Of a stretch of DNA of 13,229 nt, positions 1-8,300 are shown in pieces. Source of the stretch: Bacteroidales bacterium. Its GTDB lineage: Bacteria > Bacteroidota > Bacteroidia > Bacteroidales > UBA932. Under the pieces are notes generated by a model. It had not been told where the DNA came from and did no database searches. It saw only the letters and a program-made list of their open reading frames with translations. Numbering within the stretch: the stretch's first letter is position 1; every line of letters starts with the position of its first letter. The stretch covers positions 1 to 13,229 of the forward strand of contig JAFZGK010000115.1 in NCBI GenBank assembly GCA_017555445.1. The letters are read 5' to 3'. The translations under genes were made by a program, and so were the position numbers.

Positions 1-675
1 GCGCTGGGACGTCAGATATTCGTAGTATATCCGTTGATCAATGAGACTGAAAAGCTTGATTATCAGAGTCTTGAAGCAGGAGCAGAAGATATAATAAAGC
101 ATTTCCCATTCCCTGATTACAAGACTGCTGTCGTGCATGGAAAGCAGTTGAATGACGTGAAGAAGTTCAATATGGATGCATTTGCTGCAGGCAGGGCGGA
201 CATCCTTGTAGCGACCTCTGTAATCGAGGTGGGAGTGGATGTTCCGAACGCGTCGGTCATGGTCATCGAGAGTGCCGAGAGGTTCGGTCTGAGTCAGCTG
301 CATCAGCTTCGTGGACGTGTGGGACGAGGCAGCGAGAAGTCGTACTGCGTGCTGATGACCGGACATAAGCTGAGCAAGGAGTCAAAACACAGGATAGAGC
401 TGATGTGCGCGACGGAGAACGGCTTCGAGCTGGCAGAAGAGGATATGAAGATGAGGGGGCCGGGCGATCTTGAGGGCACTCAGCAGAGCGGCCTTCCGAT
501 AAGCCTCAACATAGCTTCGCTTGCTAAGGACGGACTCATTCTCAACGCGGCAAGGGATTGCGCGGATGCAGTCCTCAGGGAGGATCCGACATTGCATGCT
601 GACCACAACCAGCTGCTGCGAAACGAGTTAAGAAAGGATAAATATATTATAAAAGACTACAGTAAAATCAGTTAG
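1..675 (+). CDS. recG: ATP-dependent DNA helicase RecG, C-terminal part (5' end outside the window)
   Basis: RecG is a superfamily 2 helicase that reverses stalled replication forks and branch-migrates Holliday junctions. The reading frame is open from base 1, so the gene begins upstream; an in-frame TTG at 34 is only an internal codon. The visible 224 residues are the end of the second RecA-like domain and the C-terminal region; whole RecG proteins are about 700 residues. Visible family marks are GRQIFVVYPLI at the start, motif V around residues 67-82 (ILVATSVIEVGVDVP), motif VI at 102-110 (QLRGRVGRG), and the RecG-type MRGPGDLEGTQQSG segment soon after. The frame ends in TAG at 673-675, only 3 nt before the next gene, which points to co-transcription with the WYL regulator. 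Assignment to RecG rather than Mfd or PriA rests on the GPGDLEGTQQSG block. Confidence 0.95.
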   Translation, partial: ALGRQIFVVYPLINETEKLDYQSLEAGAEDIIKHFPFPDYKTAVVHGKQLNDVKKFNMDAFAAGRADILVATSVIEVGVDVPNASVMVIESAERFGLSQLHQLRGRVGRGSEKSYCVLMTGHKLSKESKHRIELMCATENGFELAEEDMKMRGPGDLEGTQQSGLPISLNIASLAKDGLILNAARDCADAVLREDPTLHADHNQLLRNELRKDKYIIKDYSKIS

Positions 676-678
676 AAT

Positions 679-1629
679 ATGGTAACTGAACTATTGAAGA
701 AATATATCTGGCTGGTGCAGACGTTCATCAGGGCAGGAGAAAAGGGACTTAGTCTGGAGGAGATTTCCGACAGATGGGAGAGCCGCTTCGACAGTGCTTA
801 TTCACGCCGCACATTCAACAATCATCGCGAGGCAGTGGAGGAAGTGTTCGGCATCCGCATCGATTGCAACCGCAGCACAAACAGATATTTTGTGGAGTAT
901 TCGGAGGATGTGGCTGACGAGAATGCTGAATCTGCATGGCTCATCAACACGTTCACAGTCAACAATATGCTGAACCTCGGAAGGGAGAGGCTTTCTGGCC
1001 GCGTCTCTGTGGAGGATATCCCTTCGGGTCACAGACATCTGACCACCGTGCTGGAGGCCATGACTGAAGGCGTAGAGATAAGCATATCATATAAGAAGTA
1101 TACCAGTTCCGAGGAGAGCACATACACCTTGAGACCATATGCGGTGAAGGAGTTCGCGAAGCGATGGTATGTGATCGGGCATTGTCTGGAAAGGGATGCA
1201 GTGAGGGTCTACGGTCTTGACCGAGTGATGAGCATCGAACTGACTGCCAATACTTTCCGTATGCCGTCAGGCTTTGATGTGGACGAACTTTTTGCTACGA
1301 GCTTCGGCATATATCTCCCGGAGGGAGCTGGCAAGACGATAGTTTTCCGCACTTCGCAGACGGAGGCGAGATTCCTTCGCGACCTTCCTATCCATTCGAG
1401 TCAGGAAGAGCTCAAGGGGAAGCAGCTCGAAAGCCTGCTTGGAGAGGAAAGAGCAAGCAGATCGAAAGATGAAGACGACGTGTATTTCAGCATCTTCGTA
1501 TGTCCGAACGAGAATCTGGTCATGGAGTTCTGCAAATATGCAGGCAGGGTGGAAGTGCTGTCGCCGGCCTCGGTGAGGGAGGCTGTAGCTGAGCAGCTGC
1601 GCAAAGCGATAGAACAATATTCGAAATAG
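679..1629 (+). CDS. WYL-domain transcriptional regulator
   Basis: This is a 316-residue regulator of the WYL family, probably a DNA-binding protein whose WYL domain senses a ligand such as a nucleotide or nucleic acid; the effector is unknown. The N-terminal part (about residues 5-70) is helical and resembles a winged helix-turn-helix, with the basic stretch SRRTFNNHR at 42-50. The WYL domain spans about 125-195, with RPYAVKEFAKRWYVIGHC (the WY of the motif at 163-164) and the conserved follow-on RVYGLDRVMSIE at 176-187. The C-terminal part (about 215-316) is a WYL extension region. It starts 3 nt after recG and ends 16 nt before the S9 peptidase gene, with no promoter-like sequence in either gap, so the three genes are probably one operon. 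The target genes cannot be deduced from the sequence. Confidence 0.88.
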   Translation: MVTELLKKYIWLVQTFIRAGEKGLSLEEISDRWESRFDSAYSRRTFNNHREAVEEVFGIRIDCNRSTNRYFVEYSEDVADENAESAWLINTFTVNNMLNLGRERLSGRVSVEDIPSGHRHLTTVLEAMTEGVEISISYKKYTSSEESTYTLRPYAVKEFAKRWYVIGHCLERDAVRVYGLDRVMSIELTANTFRMPSGFDVDELFATSFGIYLPEGAGKTIVFRTSQTEARFLRDLPIHSSQEELKGKQLESLLGEERASRSKDEDDVYFSIFVCPNENLVMEFCKYAGRVEVLSPASVREAVAEQLRKAIEQYSK

Positions 1630-1645
1630 CAAAAAACAATATAAT

Positions 1646-3961
1646 ATGAAGACAAGTGGTAAAATCGTCAGTTTTGCAGTACTGGCAGTAATCGCAATCG
1701 GAGTTTTGATTTTTATGAAAAAGGACAGGAATGAATTCAGCAGTGATGGCTATGTAGGAAGAAGCACCATCGTTGTAGAGGATGGAAAAATGAGTCCGGA
1801 AGTGCTTCTCGCATTCGGAAGGCTTTCTGATCCTCAGGTGTCACCTGACGGAAAACATATATTATATGGTGTCAGCTACACTTCTATAGAGGATAACAAG
1901 AGTGTGCGCAACCTTTGGATAAGCAATCTTGACGGCACTGAGATTCAGCAGATCACTACTTCGGGCAAGAGCATCAATAATGCAAGATGGAGTGAGGATG
2001 GAAAGAAGATCGCCTTCTTGATGGGTGGTCAGATCTGGACCGCACGCATCGGCCAGAAGAACGGACAGTGGAAGGTCAACGGGCTGAAGCAGGTCAGCGA
2101 CGTACCTTCAGGTGTCGGCGAGTTCAAGCTTTCACCGGACCAGAAGAAGGTGATGTATATCAGCTATGTAAAGAGCCACGTGAAGGCTCCGTCTGATCTT
2201 TATCCTGAGCTCGTAAAGGCGACTGCATACACTACAGACGACCTTCTCTACAGACATTGGGACCACACTGTGATGGAGATTCCTCATACTTATGTAGCGG
2301 ATTTCAGCTGGAGCGGCGGCAAGCAGATCACTCCTGAGAATTCAACAGACATCCTCGGTGAGGAGGGCGCTCTCTACGAGCTTCCTACCGAGCCGTTCGG
2401 CGGTCTCGAGCAGCTGGCATGGAGCCCTGACGGAAAGTTCATCGCATATTCATGTCGCAAGCTTGTGGGCAAGAAGTACGCTTTCTCGACCAACACTGAG
2501 ATTTATATATATAATGTAAAGACAGGCGAAACTTCAGTTGTGGACATGAAGGGCGGATATGACACCGATCCTGCATGGAGTCCTGACGGCTCGAAGCTGG
2601 CTTGGATAAGCATGGCACGCGACGGATATGAGGCTGACAAGCAGAGACTTATGGTTGCTTCAGTTGACTGGTCATCCGTAGCGAAGAACGGCAAGGGCAC
2701 GCCTTCGGTCAGCGGCATCACAGACGTGACAGAGGCGTTCAGATACAACGCGGCAGGTCTCGTATGGTCGGCAGATTCAAAGGAGATCTATTTCAATTCT
2801 CTCACAGAGGGTCTTCAGGCGATGTATACTGCAAAGAGTCCTGAATCCGATGTTCCGGAGGGTGCAAAGGGCAAGCCGGCTCCTTGGAAGATCGAGAGAA
2901 TCACAGGCGAGGACCAGTGGTATGACTTCGGTAGTCCGTTCCATGTGGTCGAGAGCGAGAACGGCAAGACATTCTACACTACATGGTGCAGCATGGACTT
3001 CCCTACCGAGCTCGTGGCTGTGACAAAGGCAGTGAACAGACAGATTACCGACGAGAACGGTCACATCCTTTCACAACTGACTCCTCATAAGACAGAGGCG
3101 CGCATGGTGAAGACCGTGGACGGCAAGGATATGCTCACATGGGTTCTCTACCCTCCTCAGTTCGATGCTTCGAAGGAATATCCTTCTATCCTCATTTGTC
3201 TCGGAGGTCCTCAGGGCACACTCAGCCAGGGTTGGTCATACAGATGGAACTATCGCCTGATGGCAAGTCAGGGTTACGTGGTCGTTCTTCCGAACAGACG
3301 CGGAACAACAGCCTTCGGTCAGGACTGGACAGAGCAGATCTCGGGAGATTATCCGGGCCTCAACATGCAGGACTACCTTGCAGCGGCTCGTGAGATCAAG
3401 GCTGAGCCTTACGTAGGAAAGATGGCTGCTTGCGGTGCAAGCTACGGCGGATATTCGGTTTACAACCTCTGCGGAGAGCACAACGGTCTTTTTGATGCAT
3501 TCATCGCACATGCAGGCATCTTCAACCAGGAGCATATGTATATGACTACAGAAGAGAGCTGGTTCCCTAATTTCGACAACGGCGGTCTCCACGAGACATG
3601 GTTCGATTCACGCCTGGGCACAGCAGACGCACCTGTAGGTCCTGCCGGTGACGGCCAGACTTTCGGCGGAATCCGTCAGGGAGGTTCACCTTGGAGCAAC
3701 GCTCCTCGCGCGGTACGTCATTACGCCGAGTCTCCGCACAAGAAAGTGACAAGATGGAACACACCTCTCATGGTGATACACGGAGCAATGGACTACAGAG
3801 TGCCTGTAGACCAGGGAATGGCTGCTTATAATGCTGCGCAGATGATGGGAGTACCATCGCGCCTTCTGATCTTCCCGGACGAGAATCATTGGATCCTCAA
3901 GCCACAAAATGCTATGATGTGGCACAGGGAGTATTTCAGATGGCTGTCTGAATGGCTGTAA
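1646..3961 (+). CDS. S9 family serine peptidase (prolyl oligopeptidase / DPP-like), membrane-anchored
   Basis: This 771-residue exopeptidase-type enzyme has an N-terminal hydrophobic segment (about residues 7-24) after MKTSGK and followed by KKDR. There is no lipobox, so it looks like an uncleaved signal anchor that places the enzyme in the periplasm. Residues of about 50-480 form a beta-propeller with repeated PDGK/SPDG-type blades (for example LSDPQVSPDGKHILYG and LAWSPDGKFIAYS). The alpha/beta-hydrolase domain follows. The likely catalytic triad is Ser599 (GASYGG, 597-602), Asp716 (GAMDYRVP, 713-720) and His748 (ENHW). It resembles the dipeptidyl peptidase IV/DPP5/acylaminoacyl-peptidase group; the exact cleavage preference cannot be read from sequence. 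It probably trims peptides imported for amino-acid fermentation. It is the last gene of the recG-WYL-S9 unit, and a strong hairpin begins 13 nt after its stop. Confidence 0.92.
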   Translation: MKTSGKIVSFAVLAVIAIGVLIFMKKDRNEFSSDGYVGRSTIVVEDGKMSPEVLLAFGRLSDPQVSPDGKHILYGVSYTSIEDNKSVRNLWISNLDGTEIQQITTSGKSINNARWSEDGKKIAFLMGGQIWTARIGQKNGQWKVNGLKQVSDVPSGVGEFKLSPDQKKVMYISYVKSHVKAPSDLYPELVKATAYTTDDLLYRHWDHTVMEIPHTYVADFSWSGGKQITPENSTDILGEEGALYELPTEPFGGLEQLAWSPDGKFIAYSCRKLVGKKYAFSTNTEIYIYNVKTGETSVVDMKGGYDTDPAWSPDGSKLAWISMARDGYEADKQRLMVASVDWSSVAKNGKGTPSVSGITDVTEAFRYNAAGLVWSADSKEIYFNSLTEGLQAMYTAKSPESDVPEGAKGKPAPWKIERITGEDQWYDFGSPFHVVESENGKTFYTTWCSMDFPTELVAVTKAVNRQITDENGHILSQLTPHKTEARMVKTVDGKDMLTWVLYPPQFDASKEYPSILICLGGPQGTLSQGWSYRWNYRLMASQGYVVVLPNRRGTTAFGQDWTEQISGDYPGLNMQDYLAAAREIKAEPYVGKMAACGASYGGYSVYNLCGEHNGLFDAFIAHAGIFNQEHMYMTTEESWFPNFDNGGLHETWFDSRLGTADAPVGPAGDGQTFGGIRQGGSPWSNAPRAVRHYAESPHKKVTRWNTPLMVIHGAMDYRVPVDQGMAAYNAAQMMGVPSRLLIFPDENHWILKPQNAMMWHREYFRWLSEWL

Positions 3962-3973
3962 GCGGGAGATTTA

Positions 3974-4010
3974 TTGATGGTCTGGATGACGGGTTCATTC
4001 AGACCATTAA
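3974..4010 (+). terminator. Hairpin terminator after the S9 peptidase gene
   Basis: The arms are 3974-3989 (TTGATGGTCTGGATGA) and 3995-4010 (TCATTCAGACCATTAA), with a 5-nt loop. In the + RNA all 16 positions pair: 14 Watson-Crick and two G-U. In the - strand RNA the same two positions become A-C mismatches, so the element is built for the + transcript. Only a loose T-rich tract follows (TGTTCTCGTTCTTCT), so it could be an intrinsic terminator or a 3'-end stabiliser. Its right arm overlaps the stop codon of the convergent small gene. Confidence 0.72.
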
Positions 4011-4228
4011 TGTTCTCGTTCTTCTGTGGATATGAAAGCTGCAAGATAGCTCAGTACGGCGAGGAAGTAATATCGCCACGGCCCGAAGAGCGCAATGAAA
4101 AGGAAGATTGTTCCGAGAGCGAAACAAATCATGGAGGCAGCCTTTTCGAGAGTGATCACTGCGAAGTACTCTCTGAGATACTTTGCAGATGACTCTACGA
4201 TTCTGTGAAGATTGAGCCCGATTCCCAT
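4007..4228 (-). CDS. Small two-helix membrane protein, holin-III-like N-terminal part
   Basis: This 73-residue protein has an amphipathic, charged N-terminal half (MGIGLNLHRIVESSAKYLREYFAVITLEKAA is residues 1-31, read here in two parts: 1-20 and 21-31) and two close hydrophobic segments at about 31-49 and 53-67, then a charged tail (STEEREH). The order of a short amphipathic helix, a TLEKA-type turn and a first membrane helix recalls the small phage-holin-family (holin superfamily III) membrane proteins common in Bacteroidales, but those are usually 100 residues or more, so this copy is short. Neither other frame on this strand continues the hydrophobic pattern, so a simple frameshift does not explain it. 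Evidence that it is real: it lies downstream of fabD on the same strand and has a well-formed Bacteroidota promoter 33-40 nt before its ATG. Function is unknown. Confidence 0.6.
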   Translation of the reverse strand: MGIGLNLHRIVESSAKYLREYFAVITLEKAASMICFALGTIFLFIALFGPWRYYFLAVLSYLAAFISTEEREH

Positions 4229-4264
4229 ATAAAAATGGAATTAAAATTTTAAAACAGAATACAC

Positions 4265-4314
4265 TGCAAATGTAGCACCAATTCTGATATTTGCAACACC
4301 TAGAATCAGAAATT
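4265..4314. repeat. Two mutually exclusive hairpins between fabD and the small gene
   Basis: One inverted repeat pairs TGCAAAT (4265-4271) with ATTTGCA (4289-4295). The other pairs AATTCTGAT (4280-4288) with ATCAGAAATT (4305-4314), with one bulged A. The second overlaps the fabD stop codon (4313-4315) and could end or stabilise the fabD transcript. The inner arms overlap in the paired region, so only one can form fully at a time. There is no T tract, so terminator function is uncertain. Confidence 0.35.
4267..4296 (-). promoter_or_regulatory. Bacteroidota-type promoter for the small membrane protein gene
   Basis: On the - strand, TTG (4296-4294) is followed by exactly 19 nt and then TACATTTG (4274-4267), matching the TTG/TTTG -33 box and TAnnTTTG -7 box of the Bacteroides primary sigma factor. 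Transcription would start near 4260, giving a leader of about 30 nt before the ATG at 4228. It is the best-formed promoter in the window and lies wholly downstream of the fabD stop. Confidence 0.6.
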
Positions 4315-5188
4315 ATCGAATTATTTTCGCAATTAATCCCTGAAGGACTTTTCCGGGTCCTGTTTCGATGAAATTTCCGGCTCCGTCGGCGTGCATATTC
4401 CTCACTGTCTGAGTCCATTTCACAGGAGATGTGAGCTGGGCAAGAAGGTTGATTCTAATCTGCTCGGGATCGCTGACAGGAAATGCAGTAACATTTTGAT
4501 ATACAGGGCATACAGGCTGCTTAAACTCAGTCTTTCCTATGCCTTCTGCAAGCTCTGCGCGTGCGGATTCCATAAGCGGAGAATGGAAGGCTCCTCCCAC
4601 CGGTAGAGGGAGTGCGCGTCGGGCTCCTGCTTCCTTCATTTTTGCACATGCTTTTTCTACAGTTTCCTTGTCTCCTGAGATGACGATCTGACCGTCGCAG
4701 TTGTAGTTGGCAGCCACTACTACCCCACCCTCTTTCGAGCACTCCTCACAAATTGATTCCACTGTCTCTTCAGGCAGCATCAGCACTGCCGCCATGGATC
4801 CCGGATTCTGCTCGCACGCCTTCTGCATCGCATTGGCGCGGACAGCGACAAGTCTGAGACCGTCTTCGAAGCTCAGTGCACCGGCAGCCACGAGGGCTGA
4901 GAACTCACCGAGCGAATGACCGGCCACCATATCCGGACGGAAGTCCGGGTCAGTCTTTGCCATCACAACGGAATGAAGGAAAATGGCCGGCTGAGTGACG
5001 TCTGTACGCTTCAGGTCTTCTTCCGTCCCTTCGAACATTATATCCGTGATGCGGAAGCCTAGGATTTCATTGGCTCTTTCGAGCATCTCACGTGCTTCCA
5101 TGCTGTTTTCGTAGAGGTCCTTTGCCATTCCGGGATACTGTGAACCCTGACCTGGAAAAATGTAGGCGGTCTTCATAATTTTTGCCAT
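4313..5188 (-). CDS. fabD: Malonyl-CoA:acyl-carrier-protein transacylase FabD
   Basis: FabD moves the malonyl group from CoA to the phosphopantetheine arm of acyl carrier protein, supplying the two-carbon donor for fatty-acid synthesis in the cytoplasm. Family marks, numbered from the first Met: the oxyanion-hole motif PGQGSQ (12-17), the nucleophile elbow GHSLGEF (90-96) with Ser92, Arg117 in VAVRANAMQ that would hold the malonyl carboxylate, and His202 in GAFHSPLM as the catalytic base. The length of 291 residues is slightly short of the usual 300-310 but the core is complete. A second in-frame ATG at 5176 (MKTAYIFPGQG) fits the family start better, and a possible -7 box lies only a few bases before the first ATG, so the true protein may be 287 residues. 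The gene stands alone, without fabH, fabG or acpP beside it, and is followed by a small membrane protein gene. Confidence 0.96.
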   Translation of the reverse strand: MAKIMKTAYIFPGQGSQYPGMAKDLYENSMEAREMLERANEILGFRITDIMFEGTEEDLKRTDVTQPAIFLHSVVMAKTDPDFRPDMVAGHSLGEFSALVAAGALSFEDGLRLVAVRANAMQKACEQNPGSMAAVLMLPEETVESICEECSKEGGVVVAANYNCDGQIVISGDKETVEKACAKMKEAGARRALPLPVGGAFHSPLMESARAELAEGIGKTEFKQPVCPVYQNVTAFPVSDPEQIRINLLAQLTSPVKWTQTVRNMHADGAGNFIETGPGKVLQGLIAKIIR

Positions 5189-5198
5189 TTATTAAAAG

Positions 5199-5206
5199 CA
5201 AATTTA
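5199..5206 (-). promoter_or_regulatory. Possible -7 box for fabD
   Basis: The - strand reads TAAATTTG here, an exact TAnnTTTG match. No TTG is found at the usual 19-21 nt upstream. The predicted start of transcription (about 5192) would leave almost no leader before the ATG at 5188 but about 16 nt before the ATG at 5176, which favours the later start codon. Confidence 0.35.
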
Positions 5207-5218
5207 CAAAATATTTAT

Positions 5219-5226
5219 TAATTTTG
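5219..5226 (+). promoter_or_regulatory. Possible -7 box for the tRNA-Arg / nifJ unit
   Basis: The + strand reads TAATTTTG, an exact TAnnTTTG match, in an AT-rich divergent region between fabD and the tRNA gene. A start near 5233 would give a leader of about 40 nt before the mature tRNA. No clear -33 TTG is present, so this call is tentative. It is the only candidate seen upstream of nifJ in the 5189-5379 region. Confidence 0.38.
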
Positions 5227-5233
5227 CATGATT

Positions 5234-5250
5234 GTCGCTATATAGGCGAC
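5234..5250 (+). repeat. Small inverted repeat in the tRNA leader
   Basis: GTCGC (5234-5238) and GCGAC (5246-5250) can pair around a 7-nt AT-rich loop, with one further possible T-G pair inside. It sits at or just after the predicted start of transcription. It might be a processing signal for the tRNA 5' leader or chance. Confidence 0.3.
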
Positions 5251-5271
5251 CACCATGGCGAACTGGAACCA

Positions 5272-5346
5272 GCCCCTATAGTTTAATGGATAGAATTTCA
5301 GATTCCGGTTCTGACGGTTGCGGTTCGATTCCGCATGGGGGTACCA
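5272..5346 (+). tRNA. tRNA-Arg, anticodon CCG
   Basis: The full cloverleaf folds. The acceptor arms GCCCCTA and TGGGGGT pair with two wobbles (first and sixth positions). The D arm is GTTT/GAAT with an AATGGATA loop. The anticodon stem TCAGA/TCTGA encloses TTCCGGT, with anticodon CCG at 5305-5307, reading codon CGG. The variable region is 4 nt. The T arm is TGCGG/CCGCA with a TTCGATT loop. The discriminator is A5343 and the 3' CCA is encoded (5344-5346). nifJ starts 33 nt later on the same strand. Confidence 0.95.
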
Positions 5347-5379
5347 AGTGAAAAATTAACACAAACATTATACTAAATT

Positions 5380-8300
5380 ATGGCAAACGAGAAAAAATTC
5401 GTCACTTGTGACGGTAACTGGGCTGCGGCGCATATCGCTTACCTTTTCAGTGAGCATGCGGCGATCTACCCTATCACACCTTCATCAACTATGGCTGAGT
5501 ATGTTGATGAGTGGGCTGCTCAGGGAAAGAAGAACCTCTTCGGTGAGGTGGTAAAGGTTACAGAGATGCAGAGTGAGGGCGGTGCAGCTGGTGCTGTTCA
5601 CGGTTCACTCCAGGCAGGTGCCCTTACCACAACATTCACCGCTTCACAGGGTCTCCTCCTTATGATCCCTAACATGTACAAGATTGCTGGTGAGATGCTT
5701 CCTACAGTGTTCCACGTTTCTGCACGTGCACTCGCATCACACGCACTTTCAATCTTCGGCGACCATCAGGACGTCATGGCATGCCGCCAGACAGGTTTCG
5801 CGATGCTCGCATCTGCTTCTGTTCAGGAGGCTCTTGACATGGCAGCGGTAGCACATCTTTCAACAATCAAGTCAAGCATCCCGTTCCTTCACTTCTTTGA
5901 CGGATTCCGTACTTCACACGAGATCCAGAAGATCGAGCTCATCGACACAGAGGCTCTCAAGGGTATGGTAAGCACCAAGTCTCTTGCAAAGTTCCGCGCA
6001 AAGGCACTTTCACCAGACGCTCCTGTGACACGCGGTACAGCTCAGAACGCTGACGTATATTTCCAGGCACGTGAGGCTTGCAACCAGTACTATGACGCTA
6101 TTCCAGACGTAGTTGCACGTTATATGGGTGAGATCAGCGAGCTTACAGGCCGTGACTACCGTCCGTTCGACTACTACGGAGATCCTGAGGCTGAGAACGT
6201 TATCGTAGCTATGGGTTCTGTTACTGAGACTATCAAGGAGACTATCGACTTCCTTGCTGCTCAGGGTAAGAAGGTCGGTGTGATGATCGTTCGCCTCTAC
6301 AGACCATTCTCTGCAAAGTACTTCATGAAGGCCCTTCCTAAGAACGTAAAGAGAATCGCAGTTCTTGACAGAACCAAGGAGCCAGGATCGCTCGGCGAGC
6401 CTCTCTTCCTTGACATCAAGGCTCTCTTCCAGGGTCAGGAGAACGCACCGCTCGTAATCGGCGGCCGTTATGGTCTTTCTTCAAAGGATACAACTCCTGC
6501 ACAGATCGTTTCTGTATATGAGAACCTCGAGATGGCAGAGCCTAAGGACGGCTTCACTCTCGGTATCGTGGATGACGTGACATTCAAGTCACTTCCACAG
6601 AAGGAGGAGTTCTCTATCGTGAAGCCAGGTACAACAGAGTGCAAGTTCTTCGGTCTCGGCTCTGACGGTACTGTAGGTGCAAACAAGAACACCATCAAGA
6701 TCATCGGTGACAACACTCCTAAGTACTGCCAGGCATATTTCGACTACGACTCTAAGAAGTCAGGCGGTTATACTTGTTCACACCTCCGTTTCGGTGACCT
6801 CCCTATCAAGGCTCCTTACCTTGTAGGTACTCCGGACTTCGTTGCATGCCACGTTCCTTCATACCTTTCAAAGTATGACGTTCTCAAGGGCATCAAGCAG
6901 AACGGTACGCTCCTTCTCAACAGCCTCTGGGACGAGGAAGAGACTCTCAAGAGAATTCCTGACCACGTGAAGGCTGTCATCGGCAAGAAGAACATCACCC
7001 TCTATATCATCAACGCTACCAAGATCGCTGCTGAAATCGGTCTCGGCGGTAGAACAAACACTATCCTTCAGTCTGCATTCTTCAAGATTACAGGCATCAT
7101 TCCTTACGAGGAGGCTGTCGGTTACATGAAGAAGGCTATCGTGAAGAGCTACGGCAAGAAGGGTGAACACATCGTGAACATGAACTATGCTGCTGTTGAC
7201 CGCGGTGGTGAGTACACCAAGGTTGAGATTCCAGCTGACTGGAAGGATATCACAGCTAAGTTCGAGAACCCTAACAAGGACCGTCTTGCTCCTGCATTCG
7301 TGAAGGAGATCGCTGACGTTGTAAACGCACAGGCCGGTGACACTCTCCCGGTAAGTGTATTCAACGACTATGTTGACGGTACTATCCCTGCCGGTACTTC
7401 AGCTTACGAGAAGCGTGGTATCGCTGTGAACGTTCCTGAGTGGCAGGCTGACAAGTGTATCCAGTGTAACAGCTGTGCATTCGTTTGTCCTCACGCTGCT
7501 ATCCGTCCGTTCCTCCTTACTGACGAAGAGGCTGCCAACGCACCTGCAGGTCTTAAAGTAGAGCAGGGTAAGGCTACATTCAAGGAGTACAAGTTCGCTC
7601 TCAGCGTATCAGTTCTCGACTGTACAGGTTGCGGCAACTGTGCTGACGTCTGCCCATCTAAGGAGAAGGCTCTCGTGATGAAGCCGCTTCAGAGCCAGGA
7701 GGCAGAGCAGGCTAACTACGATTGGCTCCACAGCCACATCGGCTACAAGGATAACGTTCAGCCTAAGGCTCAGAACCTCAAGAACGCTCAGTTCGCTCAG
7801 CCGCTCTTCGAGTTCTCAGGAGCTTGTGCAGGTTGCGGTGAGACTCCATACATCAAGACTATCACTCAGCTCTTCGGTGACCACATGATGGTTGCTAACG
7901 CTACAGGTTGTTCATCAATCTACGGTGCGTCATTCCCTGCAGCTCCTTATTGCAAGGATGCTAACGGTCACGGTCCGGCTTGGGCTAACTCACTCTTCGA
8001 GGACTTCTGCGAGTTCGGTCTCGGTATGAAGGTAGGTTCTGACAGAGCACGCGCTACAGTTGCACGCCTCATGGAGGAAGGTCTTTCATGCTCATGCTGC
8101 ACTGACGAAATGAAGGCTCTCTTCACTAAGTGGCTCGAGAATAAGAATGACGCTAAGGCTACACGCGAGGTTGCTGACGCTCTCATACCTCTTTGCGAGG
8201 GTTGCGGTTGCGACGTATGCAAGGGTCTCGTAGAGTACAAGACATTCATCCCTGCACGCAGCCAGTGGATCATCGGCGGTGACGGTGCTTCTTACGACAT

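Noticed and set aside
34..36. TTG as the start of a 213-residue protein.
   Set aside because: The frame is open to base 1 and the upstream codons continue RecG homology (ALGRQIFVVYP), so it is an internal codon of a gene cut by the window edge.
3999..4418. A 139-codon - strand frame covering the small membrane gene and the end of fabD.
   Set aside because: It overlaps fabD out of frame, is rich in Arg, Ser and Cys with no domain pattern, and the alternative frame at 4007-4228 has a coherent membrane layout and a promoter.
5272..5346. tRNA gene as a possible integration site for a mobile element.
   Set aside because: No integrase, no direct repeat of the tRNA 3' end downstream, and nifJ follows directly; nothing suggests an inserted element.
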